Of a stretch of DNA of 50,029 nt, positions 29,484 to 38,828 are shown one piece after another; position 1 is the first letter of the stretch; each line of letters begins with the position of its first letter. The DNA lies in assembly GCF_000496735.2 (NCBI RefSeq), contig NZ_AYLO01000064.1, positions 1 to 50,029 of the forward strand, written 5' to 3'. This DNA is from Methyloglobulus morosus KoM1 (GTDB taxonomy: Bacteria > Pseudomonadota > Gammaproteobacteria > Methylococcales > Methylomonadaceae). The translations under genes were made by a program, and so were the position numbers. The notes under the pieces were generated by a model. That model was not told the DNA's origin, searched no databases, and was given only the letters and a program-made list of their open reading frames with translations.

Positions 29484-29837
29484 ATGGACAAGAAAAACAC
29501 CCGGTTAAAGCGTGCGACTAAATTGCGCTGCAAAATTAGGCAGCAAAAAGCAATTCGCCTATCTATACATAAGACAACGCAGCATATTTATGCGCAAGTC
29601 ATTAGCGGGGATGGTACGACAACGCTAGCAAGCTCGTCCACTAACCAGTCAGAAATCAAAAGTGGATTGAAGAACACCGGTAATATTACTGCTGCTGCAG
29701 AAGTGGGTAAGTCTATCGCACAGAAAGCCATTGCAGCGGGTATTACGGAAGTTGCGTTTGATCGTTCTGGCTTTAAGTATCATGGTCGTGTTAAGGCTTT
29801 GGCAGATGCTGCCCGTGAAGCCGGATTAAAGTTTTAG
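29484..29837 (+). CDS. rplR: 50S ribosomal protein L18
   Basis: A 117-residue 5S rRNA-binding protein of the central protuberance. The [16 protein letters not shown] strand and the terminal [24 protein letters not shown] are diagnostic. The same length as in E. coli. rpsE follows after 9 nt. Confidence 0.98.
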   Translation: MDKKNTRLKRATKLRCKIRQQKAIRLSIHKTTQHIYAQVISGDGTTTLASSSTNQSEIKSGLKNTGNITAAAEVGKSIAQKAIAAGITEVAFDRSGFKYHGRVKALADAAREAGLKF

Positions 29838-29846
29838 GAGAATAAA

Positions 29847-30353
29847 ATGTCTACAGCACCTGCACAAGGTAGTACAGATGGTTTGCAAGAAAAGCTGGTT
29901 AACGTAAGGCGTGTTGCCAAAGTGGTCAAAGGTGGTCGCGTATTTGGTTTTGCAGCCCTAACTGTGGTCGGAGATGGCGAAGGGCGTGTTGGTTACGGTG
30001 TCAGTAAAGCGCGTGAAGTGCCTATCGCTATCCAAAAGTCATTGGAACAAGCCCGTAAGAATATGCGTAAAGTCGCATTGAAAGGCGATACTTTACAATA
30101 TCCGATTATGAACACAACGGGAGCGGCGAAAGTGTATATGCAGCCTGCATCGGAAGGTACCGGCATTATTGCCGGCGGTGCGATGCGTGCGGTGTTTGAA
30201 GTTGTCGGTGTGCATAATGTACTTGCTAAATGCATAGGTACAAACAACCCGATCAATGTGGTCAGGGCGACTATCAATGGCCTGACCGGAATGCATAACG
30301 CAAACCAAATAGCGGCGAAACGCGGTTTGACCGTTGAACAAATAATTGGATAG
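29847..30353 (+). CDS. rpsE: 30S ribosomal protein S5
   Basis: A 168-residue protein that contributes to decoding accuracy and lines the mRNA entry. [19 protein letters not shown] begins the double-stranded RNA-binding domain, and [18 protein letters not shown] the C-terminal domain. The classical ram and spectinomycin loop region looks ordinary. rpmD starts 4 nt after the stop. Confidence 0.98.
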   Translation: MSTAPAQGSTDGLQEKLVNVRRVAKVVKGGRVFGFAALTVVGDGEGRVGYGVSKAREVPIAIQKSLEQARKNMRKVALKGDTLQYPIMNTTGAAKVYMQPASEGTGIIAGGAMRAVFEVVGVHNVLAKCIGTNNPINVVRATINGLTGMHNANQIAAKRGLTVEQIIG

Positions 30354-30357
30354 TGCA

Positions 30358-30543
30358 ATGGCTGGTAATAAGTTAAGCGTCACGATGACGAAAAGCAAAT
30401 TCGGAAGATTGCCCGTTCATCAAGAATGTCTAAAGGGTTTGGGTTTGAAGAGGATCAACCAGACTGTTGAAGTTCTTAATACACCAGAAAACCGGGGTAT
30501 GATTAACAAGATATCCTATATGTTGCGAGTCGAGGAAAAATAA
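30358..30543 (+). CDS. rpmD: 50S ribosomal protein L30
   Basis: A 61-residue small protein. The start is taken at [16 protein letters not shown]. The longer frame from 30346 would begin inside rpsE and has no family support. The [24 protein letters not shown] region is typical. The stop overlaps the rplO start by one base (TAATG). Confidence 0.96.
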   Translation: MAGNKLSVTMTKSKFGRLPVHQECLKGLGLKRINQTVEVLNTPENRGMINKISYMLRVEEK

Positions 30544-30977
30544 TGTTTTTGAACACTATCCAAGCAAGCGAAGGGTCAAGAAAAAAAGCAAGACGAGTTG
30601 GCAGAGGTATTGGTTGCACTAAAGGCAAGACCTGTGGCAAAGGCCATAAAGGCCAAAAAGCCCGTAGTGGCGGGTTCCATAAAGTTGGTTTTGAAGGCGG
30701 TCAGATGCCTTTGCAACGACGTTTGCCTAAAATTGGCTTTATATCAAGATCAGCAAAATATTCTGCGGAAGTAAGGCTGGGTGAATTGGAAAAGCTGGGT
30801 TTGCATAGTGTTGATTTAGCCATATTGATCGAAAACAACATTGTCCCTGCCTTTACTCAAAAAGCGAAAGTCATTAAGTCTGGTGAAATAACCAGATCGG
30901 TTACGCTTAAGGGCATTAACGTGACAAGCGGTGCAAAGCTGGCAATTGAAGCGGCTGGTGGCAAGGTCGAGGTTTAA
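30543..30977 (+). CDS. rplO: 50S ribosomal protein L15
   Basis: A 144-residue late-assembly protein with an extended glycine-rich N-terminal tail (RRVGRGIGCTKGKTCGKGHKG) that penetrates 23S rRNA, and a globular C-terminal part with SGAKLAIEAAGGKVE. The length equals E. coli. The secY GTG follows immediately after its stop. Confidence 0.98.
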   Translation: MFLNTIQASEGSRKKARRVGRGIGCTKGKTCGKGHKGQKARSGGFHKVGFEGGQMPLQRRLPKIGFISRSAKYSAEVRLGELEKLGLHSVDLAILIENNIVPAFTQKAKVIKSGEITRSVTLKGINVTSGAKLAIEAAGGKVEV

Positions 30978-32303
30978 GTGAACACCCCAAAAACTGCGAT
31001 GCCAACCTATAAATCAGGTGGTTTTTCTGAGTTACAGTCCAGGTTATTATTTGTATTTGGTGCATTTGTCGTTTATCGAATAGGTGCCCACATTCCTGTT
31101 CCTGGCATCGATCCAAAAGCGCTGCAAGTCATGTTTGAACAACAGAGTGGTTCCATTCTTGATATGTTCAACATGTTCTCCGGAGGTGCCTTGATGCGCT
31201 TAAGTCTTTTTGCGCTCGGAATTATGCCCTATATTTCTGCATCTATTATTATGCAGTTGATGACGGTCGTTATTCCAGCCATGGAGCAGCTAAAAAAAGA
31301 AGGCGAGTCTGGAAGAAAAAAGATTTCTCAGTATACGCGGTATGGAACAGTAGTGCTGGCGACATTCCAAGCGATAGGGATATCTTTGGCATTACAGAAC
31401 CAAACGGCTGGTGGTTTGTCAGTGGTATTGGCTCCTGGTATTAGCTTTATTGTTGTGACGACTATCACTTTGGTGACCGGTACAATTTTCCTGATGTGGC
31501 TGGGTGAGCAAGTGACCGAGCGGGGCATAGGGAATGGTATTTCCTTAATTATTTTCGCAGGTATCGTTTCGGGCTTACCCAAAGCAGTAGGTGGAACTTT
31601 GGAACTAGCGCGCACTGGCGAAATGAACGGTGGGTTTATTATTCTCCTGTTTTTGATTGCGATATTGGTTACGGCTTTGGTTGTTTTTGTGGAGCGCGGT
31701 CAAAGGCGGATTACCATCAATTATCCAAAGCGGCAACAAGGTAGGAAAATGTATGCAGGGCAGACTAGTTTTTTACCCTTAAAGCTGAATATGGCGGGTG
31801 TAATTCCCCCGATTTTTGCTTCAAGTATTATATTGTTTCCTGCGACAATTGCCGGCTGGTTTGGTAACACTGAGGGTTTTACTTGGTTGCAAGATATCGC
31901 GACGATGTTGTCGCCAGGGCAGCCCGTGTATGTGTTGTTTTATGCCTCTGCTATTATTTTCTTTTGCTTTTTTTATACGGCATTGGTCTTTAATTCAAAA
32001 GAAACGGCGGAAAACCTTAAAAAATCAGGCGCTTTTTTGCCAGGTATTAGGCCCGGCATACAAACTAGTGCTTACATAGACAAGGTGATGACACGCTTGA
32101 CTTTAATTGGCGCTATTTATATTACCTTAGTTTGCTTATTGCCTGAATTTCTGATCGTTTACTGGAATGTACCCTTTTATTTTGGCGGGACTTCTTTGTT
32201 AATTATTGTTGTTGTCGTGATGGATTTTATTTCACAGATGCAGACTCATGTCATGTCCCAGCAGTATGAAGGGCTGATGAAAAAAGCAAACTTGAAGAAA
32301 TAA
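30978..32303 (+). CDS. secY: preprotein translocase subunit SecY
   Basis: The 441-residue protein-conducting channel of the inner membrane, with ten membrane segments. Visible are the first transmembrane helix ([23 protein letters not shown]), the plug region behind it, [14 protein letters not shown], the cytoplasmic loop [15 protein letters not shown], and the C-terminal [12 protein letters not shown]. It starts with GTG directly after the rplO stop (TAAGTG). Together with secE at 5767 two of the three SecYEG subunits are in the window. rpmJ follows after 26 nt. Confidence 0.98.
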   Translation: MNTPKTAMPTYKSGGFSELQSRLLFVFGAFVVYRIGAHIPVPGIDPKALQVMFEQQSGSILDMFNMFSGGALMRLSLFALGIMPYISASIIMQLMTVVIPAMEQLKKEGESGRKKISQYTRYGTVVLATFQAIGISLALQNQTAGGLSVVLAPGISFIVVTTITLVTGTIFLMWLGEQVTERGIGNGISLIIFAGIVSGLPKAVGGTLELARTGEMNGGFIILLFLIAILVTALVVFVERGQRRITINYPKRQQGRKMYAGQTSFLPLKLNMAGVIPPIFASSIILFPATIAGWFGNTEGFTWLQDIATMLSPGQPVYVLFYASAIIFFCFFYTALVFNSKETAENLKKSGAFLPGIRPGIQTSAYIDKVMTRLTLIGAIYITLVCLLPEFLIVYWNVPFYFGGTSLLIIVVVVMDFISQMQTHVMSQQYEGLMKKANLKK

Positions 32304-32329
32304 AACTAACTGAATAGTAGGAGTTGTTT

Positions 32330-32443
32330 GTGAAGGTACGTGCCTCAGTCAAAAAAATTTGCAGAAATTGCAAAGTCGTTAAGAGAAGTGGTGTTGTTAG
32401 GGTTATCTGCATAGATGGAAGACACAAACAACGGCAAGGATAG
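32330..32443 (+). CDS. rpmJ: 50S ribosomal protein L36
   Basis: A tiny gene of 37 codons plus stop. It starts with GTG ([15 protein letters not shown]) with TAGGAG 8 nt upstream. It has the zinc ligands Cys11, Cys14, Cys27 and His32 (C+ form) and ends DGRHKQRQG. The position between secY and rpsM is the classical one. Confidence 0.97.
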   Translation: MKVRASVKKICRNCKVVKRSGVVRVICIDGRHKQRQG

Positions 32444-32453
32444 AAAGCAGTTG

Positions 32454-32482
32454 TTGCTGTAATAGAATAATAATGCTAAAAT
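32454..32482 (+). promoter_or_regulatory. extended -10 promoter of the alpha operon
   Basis: The -35 TTGCTG (32454-32459), a 17-nt spacer and the -10 TAAAAT (32477-32482) preceded by TGC, an extended -10. It lies between rpmJ and rpsM. The predicted start near 32489 leaves about 32 nt of leader before rpsM, in the region where S4 acts on the alpha operon of E. coli. I could not confirm the pseudoknot. Confidence 0.6.
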
Positions 32483-32520
32483 TTTCAGTTAACTTTAGAT
32501 CCTATTCAATGGAGTACTAG

Positions 32521-32877
32521 ATGGCACGTATTGCCGGGATAAACATACCAGAACATAAGCACGCGGTGATCGCACTCACCTCTATTTATGGTATTGGCCG
32601 TCAGACAGCAAGTGATATTTGTGGGAAAGTCGGCATATTGACATCCGTAAAGATAAAAGACCTAACTGAAGACCAGTTGGAGGCTATCCGGGGTGTTGTG
32701 TCTAAGATGACGGTTGAAGGCGATCTTCGTCGTGAAGTGTCCATGAATATCAAAAGGTTGATGGATCTTGGCTGCTATCGTGGCATTCGACATAGGCGTG
32801 GCTTGCCTTTAAGGGGGCAGCGCACCAGAACAAACGCTCGTACTCGCAAGGGTCCGCGGAAACCAATTAAAAAATAA
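32521..32877 (+). CDS. rpsM: 30S ribosomal protein S13
   Basis: A 118-residue head protein whose tail contacts P-site tRNA and which bridges to L5. It has [25 protein letters not shown] and the C-terminal [17 protein letters not shown] tail. The length equals E. coli. It opens the alpha group rpsM-rpsK-rpsD-rpoA-rplQ, with rpsK 21 nt behind. Confidence 0.98.
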   Translation: MARIAGINIPEHKHAVIALTSIYGIGRQTASDICGKVGILTSVKIKDLTEDQLEAIRGVVSKMTVEGDLRREVSMNIKRLMDLGCYRGIRHRRGLPLRGQRTRTNARTRKGPRKPIKK

Positions 32878-32898
32878 GATAGCAATAAGGTTTGATTA

Positions 32899-33285
32899 AT
32901 GGCAAGTCCAGCACGTACAAGAAAACGGGTAAAGAAAGAAGTTGCAGATGGCATTGTCCATGTCCATGCCTCTTTTAATAACACCATCATTACGATTACC
33001 GACAGAAAAGGTAATGCGCTTTCGTGGGCAACATCCGGGGGGTCAGGTTTTCGGGGCTCCAGGAAAAGCACCCCGTTTGCTGCCCAGGTTGCCGCTGAAA
33101 AGGCAGGTACAGTTGCATTAGAATTTGGCATGAAAAACCTTGATGTGCATATTAAAGGGCCGGGCCCAGGGCGAGAATCTGCAGTGCGTTCCTTAAATAA
33201 TTTAGGTTTTAAAATTAATAACATCATAGATGTGACGCCCATTCCACATAATGGTTGCCGTCCACCTAAGAAACGCCGCGTGTAA
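32899..33285 (+). CDS. rpsK: 30S ribosomal protein S11
   Basis: A 128-residue platform protein near the Shine-Dalgarno helix. [21 protein letters not shown] and the terminal [18 protein letters not shown] are diagnostic. The C-terminal asparagine-glycine (HNG) is the isoaspartate-prone site known in E. coli. rpsD follows after 13 nt. Confidence 0.98.
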   Translation: MASPARTRKRVKKEVADGIVHVHASFNNTIITITDRKGNALSWATSGGSGFRGSRKSTPFAAQVAAEKAGTVALEFGMKNLDVHIKGPGPGRESAVRSLNNLGFKINNIIDVTPIPHNGCRPPKKRRV

Positions 33286-33298
33286 AGGAGCTGTATAA

Positions 33299-33919
33299 AT
33301 GGCAAGATATTTAGGCCCCACATGTAAATTAAGCAGAAGAGAAGGAACAGATCTTTTTCTAAAAAGCAGGGGCAAATCCTTAGAAGGAAAATGCAAGCTT
33401 GATCAAAGACCTGGGCAACACGGTACTAAACGTAACAGAAGCTCTGACTATGCGCTCCAGTTAAGGGCAAAACAGCGTTTGCGTCGGATCTATGGTATTC
33501 TGGAAAAGCAATTCAGGAATTATTATAAGTCTGCCGATATGAAAAAAGGGGCGACTGGTGAAAACCTGTTGAACTTGCTTGAGTCGCGGCTGGATAATCT
33601 TGTCTATCGTATGGGCTTTGCCGCCACTCGAGCAGAAGCTAGGCAGTTGGTCAGCCATAAATCTATACAAGTCAATGGTGCGTCGATCAATATACCCTCA
33701 TACCAACTGTCAGTTGGTGATGTATTGTCAGTCAGGGAAAAATCCAAAAAGCAACAACGCATTATTGATGCTTTGGTTGTGGCTGAACAATATGGTTTTC
33801 CTACTTGGGTTGAAGTTGACTCAAAAAAGATGACGGGAACATTTAATTCTTTGCCGGATCGCGTTGATCTGGGTAGCGATATCAACGAACAGTTGGTCGT
33901 GGAATTATATTCAAAATAA
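33299..33919 (+). CDS. rpsD: 30S ribosomal protein S4
   Basis: A 206-residue assembly initiator that binds the 16S 5' domain. In E. coli it also represses the alpha operon and acts as an antiterminator. It is the zinc-free form (single cysteine near the N-terminus, [15 protein letters not shown]). The S4 RNA-binding domain has [28 protein letters not shown]. Exactly the E. coli length. Confidence 0.98.
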   Translation: MARYLGPTCKLSRREGTDLFLKSRGKSLEGKCKLDQRPGQHGTKRNRSSDYALQLRAKQRLRRIYGILEKQFRNYYKSADMKKGATGENLLNLLESRLDNLVYRMGFAATRAEARQLVSHKSIQVNGASINIPSYQLSVGDVLSVREKSKKQQRIIDALVVAEQYGFPTWVEVDSKKMTGTFNSLPDRVDLGSDINEQLVVELYSK

Positions 33920-33940
33920 TTGCGGTTCTGAGGAATATAC

Positions 33941-34954
33941 ATGCAGAATTCTTTTGCTGGCTTGTTAAAGCCTCGGTTAGTTGAAGTCGTAAGCAAGACA
34001 CCTAATCATTCACGTATTGTTATTGAACCTTTGGAAAGGGGGTTTGGGCACTCATTGGGTAATGCCCTGCGTAGGGTGTTGCTTTCCACTATCCCGGGTT
34101 GCGCTGTTACAGATGTTGAGATCGACGGTGTTCAACATGAATACACCACCATTGAAGGTGTTCAAGAAGACGTCATTGATATACTATTGAACCTGAAAAA
34201 GCTGGCTATCGTACTGCATTCAAGGGATGAAGTTGAGCTGACCCTCACCAAAAACGGTGAAGGTAGCGTGACTGCTGCAGATATTGCCCTGCCACATGAT
34301 GTAGAAATTATAAACCCTGATTTGGTCATTGCAAATTTGACCCAATCCGGTGTTTTGAACATGAAACTCAGGGTGCGACGAGGTCGCGGTTATGAACCAT
34401 TTAGCGTGCGTAAAACGAATTCAGATTATGTGCCTGTGGTTGGTGCCTTGCATTTAGATGCTTCTTACAGTCCAGTAGCCAAAGTTGCCTATCATGTTGA
34501 AAGTATGCGTGTTGAACAGCGGACCAACTTGGATAAATTAATTATCGAACTAGAAACAAACGGTACAGTTGATCCAGAGCAAACCATTAAATTGGCAGCA
34601 ACTATATTGCATGACCAATTGTCCGTTTTTGTTGATTTTGAACGGGTTGTTCAACCACAAATAGAAGATGTATCAGTTACCGAAGATGAAATTGATCCGG
34701 TATTGCTGCGTCCAGTAGATGATCTAGAGTTGACTGTACGTTCGGCAAATTGCTTGAAAGCAGAGAACATATTTTATATTGGTGATTTAATCCAGCGGAC
34801 TGAAGTCGAGTTATTGAAAACGCCAAACCTTGGCAAAAAATCGCTAACCGAAATAAAAGACATCTTAGCTTTGAAAGGCTTGTCGTTGGGTATGCGTCTT
34901 GATAACTGGCCACCAGAAAGCCTTGCTGACCAATCCCATACCATTACCCATTAG
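33941..34954 (+). CDS. rpoA: DNA-directed RNA polymerase subunit alpha
   Basis: A 337-residue subunit that starts polymerase assembly as a dimer. The N-terminal domain has [24 protein letters not shown]. The flexible linker and the C-terminal domain carry the UP-element and activator-binding helix [12 protein letters not shown] (the arginine equals E. coli Arg265), followed by [15 protein letters not shown] few residues longer than E. coli (329) at the C-terminus. rplQ follows after 14 nt. Confidence 0.99.
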   Translation: MQNSFAGLLKPRLVEVVSKTPNHSRIVIEPLERGFGHSLGNALRRVLLSTIPGCAVTDVEIDGVQHEYTTIEGVQEDVIDILLNLKKLAIVLHSRDEVELTLTKNGEGSVTAADIALPHDVEIINPDLVIANLTQSGVLNMKLRVRRGRGYEPFSVRKTNSDYVPVVGALHLDASYSPVAKVAYHVESMRVEQRTNLDKLIIELETNGTVDPEQTIKLAATILHDQLSVFVDFERVVQPQIEDVSVTEDEIDPVLLRPVDDLELTVRSANCLKAENIFYIGDLIQRTEVELLKTPNLGKKSLTEIKDILALKGLSLGMRLDNWPPESLADQSHTITH

Positions 34955-34968
34955 AAACAGGTTTAGCA

Positions 34969-35337
34969 ATGAGACATCGTAAAAGCGGTAGACAATTAAA
35001 TATGAATAGCAGCCATAGAAAGGCGCTATTCAGCAACATGGCTAACTCATTGTTTAAGAATGAGTTAATTAAGACGACATTACCAAAAGCAAAAGAATTA
35101 CGCCGTGTGGCTGAACCGTTAATTACCTTATCAAAAGAAGATAGCGTAGCCAAACGTCGTCTCGCATTTGCAAGATTACGTGACCGTGACATGGTGACTA
35201 AATTATTTAACGAATTGGGGCCGCGTTACAAAAATCGCCCCGGTGGTTATCTTAGGATTATGAAATGCGGTTTTAGGCCGGGAGATGACGCGCCTATGGC
35301 ATATGTTGAGTTGGTTGACAGGCCGACTCAGTCTTAA
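34969..35337 (+). CDS. rplQ: 50S ribosomal protein L17
   Basis: A 122-residue protein near the tunnel exit. It begins [21 protein letters not shown] and ends [17 protein letters not shown]. Last gene of the large expression cluster. A perfect hairpin terminator lies 13 nt after the stop. Confidence 0.98.
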   Translation: MRHRKSGRQLNMNSSHRKALFSNMANSLFKNELIKTTLPKAKELRRVAEPLITLSKEDSVAKRRLAFARLRDRDMVTKLFNELGPRYKNRPGGYLRIMKCGFRPGDDAPMAYVELVDRPTQS

Positions 35338-35350
35338 TTGATGACTTAAA

Positions 35351-35387
35351 AGCATAAAAAAACCGGCATTGCCGGTTTTTTTATGCT
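35351..35387. terminator. bidirectional intrinsic terminator between rplQ and fdxA
   Basis: A perfect 17-bp inverted repeat (35351-35367 and 35371-35387) around an ATT loop, with a GCCGGC-type GC core flanked by A7 on one side and T7 on the other. It therefore has a T tract in either direction. It ends both the plus-strand ribosomal transcript and the converging ferredoxin transcript, whose stop codon is at 35407. Confidence 0.95.
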
Positions 35388-35406
35388 TGTCGCCAGAAGG
35401 AAAGAG

Positions 35407-35730
35407 TTATTTTTCCAATAATTCTAATTTACCCGGTTTACCGTTCCAGTCATCAGCATCCGGCAAAGGTTTCGTTACTTCTGTGATGACAGGCCACAGC
35501 TTGGATAGCTCTGCATTCAGTTGAATAAATTGTTCTTGCCCTTCGGGTACTTCATCCTCAGCGAAGATGGCGTTGGCAGGGCATTCCGGTTCGCATAAGG
35601 TGCAATCGATGCACTCGTCAGGGTCGATCACCAAAAAATTGGGGCCTTGATGAAAGCAATCGACCGGACACACGTCCACACAGTCGGTGAATTTACATTT
35701 GATACAGTTTTCGGTGACTACAAAAGCCAT
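35407..35730 (-). CDS. fdxA: seven-iron ferredoxin (FdI type)
   Basis: A 107-residue electron carrier with a [3Fe-4S] and a [4Fe-4S] cluster. Cysteines at 9, 12, 17, 21, 25, 40, 43, 46 and 50 follow the Azotobacter ferredoxin I pattern, with the CxxC spacing broken in the first cluster and CxxCxxCxxxCP in the second. The C-terminal extension of about 50 residues is typical. It is a single-gene unit converging on rplQ. The partner enzyme cannot be told from the context. Confidence 0.95.
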   Translation of the reverse strand: MAFVVTENCIKCKFTDCVDVCPVDCFHQGPNFLVIDPDECIDCTLCEPECPANAIFAEDEVPEGQEQFIQLNAELSKLWPVITEVTKPLPDADDWNGKPGKLELLEK

Positions 35731-35804
35731 TATTTTCTACCAGGATAAATTAAGGATTGTTTATATTTCAATTATTTTAGCAGAATTTAACAGCCTATAG
35801 AACA

Positions 35805-35831
35805 GAAAAGGCAGGTTATTTAAGCCTGCCT
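35805..35831 (-). terminator. intrinsic terminator of the TPR gene
   Basis: AGGCAGG (35809-35815) pairs with CCTGCCT (35825-35831). Read on the minus strand, the hairpin is followed by TTTTCTG. It lies 43 nt past the stop of the TPR gene and before the ferredoxin promoter region. Confidence 0.7.
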
Positions 35832-35873
35832 AATTTGCGAATTTTCGTTTTCTATAGCCGGAGCGTCTCGTTT

Positions 35874-36560
35874 TTATTTCAGGCTTGCAGAATTGAATAG
35901 CGACAAGAAAGCATTTTTTACGCCATTGATTTTACGGTTTTTGGTATTGGCGAGAGCGAGTTTTACTTCGTCTTTTAGCTTGTTGTCCGCGAAAAGCTGA
36001 TCATCTCTGGACGGTGCCGATAACGCCTTCTCAAAATATATTTCAGCTTCTGTAGGGTGGTTATTCGCCCGTAGAAAATCGCCGTAAAAGTAATTGGCAT
36101 CAATGCCATTTGGATTGATTTTAAGTGCAGCCTGGAACATTTGCTCTGCCTTTTCGGTATCGCCGAAAGCGATAGGCCATTTAGGAGCCATATAGTAGAG
36201 CGTGCCTAGTGTCACATAAGCCGAACCGTTCGCAGTTTGAGGGTTCATTTTAATGGACTGGAGCAATAAATCTCGTGACTTATGGATAGCATTCAAGGCA
36301 GTAAAACCATCTTGCAATTCGGCATTTGTAGCCAATATGACAGCTTGCCAAAAAAGCAGTTCAGAGGAATTCGGATGCTGCTCGGTTAATTTCGTGGCTT
36401 TTTTCAGCAAGGCATCATAAGCGCCTTCTTGGCTGCTTTTAGGTAGGGTGTAATAGATTGACGCCCACTCGGATTCGATTGCTTGAACAGAATTAGCCAC
36501 GCCATCTGCATAGCATTGAAGTGAGAGTAGCAGTAATGCAACAAAAGTTGTTTTTTTCAT
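35874..36560 (-). CDS. exported TPR-repeat protein
   Basis: A 228-residue protein. The start is taken at the ATG giving MKKTTFVALLLLSLQCYA, a signal peptide with cleavage probably after CYADG. An in-frame TTG six codons upstream was rejected. The mature part has helical repeats of the tetratricopeptide type. AEQMFQAALKINPNGIDANY and AEIYFEKALS are recognisable at about residues 135-195. TPR arrays mediate protein contacts, here in the periplasm. A similarly arranged family of single-TPR periplasmic proteins is known in gammaproteobacteria, but its function is not established. It forms its own unit with a terminator. Confidence 0.85.
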   Translation of the reverse strand: MKKTTFVALLLLSLQCYADGVANSVQAIESEWASIYYTLPKSSQEGAYDALLKKATKLTEQHPNSSELLFWQAVILATNAELQDGFTALNAIHKSRDLLLQSIKMNPQTANGSAYVTLGTLYYMAPKWPIAFGDTEKAEQMFQAALKINPNGIDANYFYGDFLRANNHPTEAEIYFEKALSAPSRDDQLFADNKLKDEVKLALANTKNRKINGVKNAFLSLFNSASLK

Positions 36561-36632
36561 ACATTCACTATAGAACAATATTGGCTATTATTCAATAGGC
36601 TTCTGAAATATATGCTTATTAAGTCAAAATAT

Positions 36633-37109
36633 TTATTTATTTCGCCAGTTTTTGTATGGGTTTATGGCCAAATTGTTGTTGTAATAACGCAAATCATGGG
36701 TGACTTCAGCACCTAACCAAGGCGGTTTCATGAAATGTTGCCCAGCTTCATGGAGTTCAATCTCTGCTACAACCAAACCTTGGTTATCGCCAGCAAACTC
36801 GTCAATTTCCCAAATATTGTTTTCATTGGGGACAAAATACCGTGTTTTTTCTATTAGCGGTTTATTGCACAGCATAGTGAGGATTTGCTCCGCATCGGCT
36901 AAAGGGATTTCATATTCAAATTCTAGCCTTTCTGTGCCGATGGTCGCACTTTTAATATTTAACCAGGCTTGAGTGTCGGCAATGCGTACCCGAATCGAAC
37001 TGGTTGGCAGGGAGCTTAAATAACCTTGTTTGTAAGTGGCGGATTTTTGGATATGGTCGCGCCAACCTTCGTTAGCCACCAAAAATTTATGTTCGATTTC
37101 TAACGCCAT
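36633..37109 (-). CDS. CYTH-domain triphosphatase-like protein
   Basis: A 158-residue single-domain protein starting MALEIEHKFLV. The ExExK signature at the N-terminus is the family hallmark of the triphosphate tunnel fold. Further conserved charged strands are IRVRIADTQAWLNIK, FEYEI, KTRYFV and WEIDEFAGDNQGLVVAEIEL. Bacterial single-domain CYTH proteins often hydrolyse inorganic triphosphate. The frame runs further upstream to 37208, but that part overlaps the CDGSH gene and has no family similarity. No CHAD domain is attached. The start is only 10 nt after the CDGSH stop, so the two are probably one transcript. Confidence 0.9.
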   Translation of the reverse strand: MALEIEHKFLVANEGWRDHIQKSATYKQGYLSSLPTSSIRVRIADTQAWLNIKSATIGTERLEFEYEIPLADAEQILTMLCNKPLIEKTRYFVPNENNIWEIDEFAGDNQGLVVAEIELHEAGQHFMKPPWLGAEVTHDLRYYNNNLAINPYKNWRNK

Positions 37110-37119
37110 GATTGTTTTT

Positions 37120-37353
37120 TCATTTTTTACATTGTTGCTGGTCGCAATAAGGGGGGGTACGGGTTTCAGAACAACCGCATAAAGCAATAGTTCCCGTTGT
37201 GCCGGCATAAAATTTCACTGATTTCTTGCTCGATTTTTCTCTGTGGGAATGGTCACATAACGGCATGCTTTGGCTATAGCCGCAACTGCACCATGAATAA
37301 CGCTGCCCAATTTGTACCTCAAGTGGTAATGGATTGTTAGTTTTTGTAGTCAT
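37120..37353 (-). CDS. CDGSH-type iron-sulfur protein with one degenerate motif
   Basis: A 77-residue protein with two mitoNEET-like cluster motifs. The first, CSCGYSQSMPLCDHSH, has the three cysteines and the histidine that ligate a [2Fe-2S] cluster. The second, CGCSETRTPPYCDQQQ, keeps the cysteines but has Gln where the ligand His is expected and is followed by another Cys. Bacterial tandem CDGSH proteins normally ligate with 3Cys-1His in both motifs. The downstream gene is CYTH. A run of seven G (plus strand, 37151-37157) lies just before the altered motif, but the following TPPYCD is in frame, so a sequencing frameshift is unlikely. Confidence 0.85.
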   Translation of the reverse strand: MTTKTNNPLPLEVQIGQRYSWCSCGYSQSMPLCDHSHREKSSKKSVKFYAGTTGTIALCGCSETRTPPYCDQQQCKK

Positions 37354-37469
37354 TGTGTATTTATCGTATGATAGCTATATATAGTTATATATAAATTGAT
37401 TTTAATGCTGATCAATATTCTATAACGGATTTTAAATCGTACTGAAACATTAGTGATATTTTCGGTGAC
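37354..37469. promoter_or_regulatory. divergent AT-rich intergenic region
   Basis: A 116-nt region between the minus-strand CDGSH-CYTH unit and the plus-strand glycosyltransferase. It contains the TA-rich stretch CTATATATAGTTATATATA near 37375-37393. On the plus strand TTGATT (37396-37401) and TATAAC (37421-37426) are 19 nt apart, a weak promoter candidate. Other signals were not resolved. Confidence 0.35.
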
Positions 37470-38624
37470 ATGCCGCGTATTGTTTGGATCAACAAAAGCG
37501 ATTGGCTAAAGCCAGGGCCCATCGTTTACATGGGTTTGCTCAATGCGCTGGCGTTCGTTCAGATGGGTTTGCCTACCGATTATTTTATAGGGGCAGGGCC
37601 TGATTCCGATACGAATGAAGATTTGGCCGATTTTTACGGGCAGCAACCCCATGATTTGCTTGCCATCCATCGCATCAAGGATCAAAAGCGTGGGCAGCGC
37701 CGCGTTTATAGCGTTGCTTTGGAAAACTTGGCGGCTTATTGCAGCCGAGGCGAAAAGGTCGTGGTGCTTACGCGAGAAATAGGCGCGTTATCTCTGTTAT
37801 TAAGGCTCAAAGCAAAGTACCCCAAATTAAAAGTGCTGTACGAGGCGCATGATTATTATTTGACGACTCGGTATCTTAAAAAGCAAGGCCTTTCCATTTC
37901 GGATTTGCGTAGGTGCTGGTCGGAATGGATGTTGATACCAAAAACAGACGGCTTGATTTGTCTTACTGAGCATCAACGCGCTTTATACCAACAAGGTTTC
38001 CCGAAATTACCTATTATTGCGCTTCCTTTGGGCTGTTTGACACCTACGAAAAAATCAACGTTAGAGCAACGCAGATTACACAGGCGCATCGTTTATATTG
38101 GGCATTTGCACCATTTCAAAGGTGTGGAACTGATATTTGACTTGGCGGGGCGGTTAAAGCACGGCAATGTTCAATTGCAAAGTTTTGGCGGCAATGCGGA
38201 TGAGATAAGGTCCTTACAAAACAAGGCTGAGCAGGAAGGGCTGGGGGAGGTATTACAATTTAAGCCTTTTATCAGCCCTAAGTCGTTGCATGAGATTCTG
38301 GACAATGAAATCAGTTTGGGTTTGATGCCGCTGCTGGACACGTTTTATAACCGATACTTGACTTGCCCTGTCAAGGCATTGGACTTTCTTGCGCATGGTC
38401 TACCAGTGCTTGCCAGCGATTTGCCCAGCACACGGGGCGTGTTGTGTGAGGCTGGGTTTTATTGCTCCAGTAAAAGTGTGACTGACTTTGCCCGTAACGC
38501 ACTTATGCTGCTGGATGACCCGGCACTATATGAATCGGCAAGTGCGGTCAGTTATGGCAGGCGGGACGAATTGCAGTGGCAGTTACGCGCACAAGCCATA
38601 TTGGATTTTGTCGAAAAGGGTTAA
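37470..38624 (+). CDS. GT4-family glycosyltransferase (orphan)
   Basis: A 384-residue enzyme with GT-B fold. The N-terminal domain (about 1-200) shows no signal peptide. The C-terminal donor-binding domain has YIGHLHHFKGVELIFDLAGRL and the motif KALDFLAHGLPVLASDLPS, corresponding to the EALAxGxPV segment of GT4 retaining transferases that hold the sugar-nucleotide. No other polysaccharide or O-antigen genes are nearby, so acceptor and product are unknown. The start ATG at 37470 has only a weak RBS. Confidence 0.8.
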   Translation: MPRIVWINKSDWLKPGPIVYMGLLNALAFVQMGLPTDYFIGAGPDSDTNEDLADFYGQQPHDLLAIHRIKDQKRGQRRVYSVALENLAAYCSRGEKVVVLTREIGALSLLLRLKAKYPKLKVLYEAHDYYLTTRYLKKQGLSISDLRRCWSEWMLIPKTDGLICLTEHQRALYQQGFPKLPIIALPLGCLTPTKKSTLEQRRLHRRIVYIGHLHHFKGVELIFDLAGRLKHGNVQLQSFGGNADEIRSLQNKAEQEGLGEVLQFKPFISPKSLHEILDNEISLGLMPLLDTFYNRYLTCPVKALDFLAHGLPVLASDLPSTRGVLCEAGFYCSSKSVTDFARNALMLLDDPALYESASAVSYGRRDELQWQLRAQAILDFVEKG

Positions 38625-38828
38625 TCAAGCAAACAGAATCCAATCTATCTCGATTTGACGTCGTGTATTCCGAGTAGCCACCCAAGCTTATGCAATCGGA
38701 TAAGCTGGAGTACAATTGCGTGGCGGCGAATAAGCATTTTTAAAGCAGGGAAAAAGGTTATTGCCATGCTGCATTCCATCCGGTGTTTAAGCTATCGGTT
38801 TGTTTAGGAAAACAGGAGAGAATCAACC

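Noticed and set aside
37151-37157. Seven-G run suspected of causing a frameshift in the CDGSH gene
   Set aside because: The reading frame continues after it with the expected PYCD part of the motif, so the altered residues after it are not explained by an indel there.
37110-37208. Extended N-terminus of the CYTH protein
   Set aside because: The extension overlaps the CDGSH gene in another frame. The family ExExK motif begins right after the ATG at 37109.
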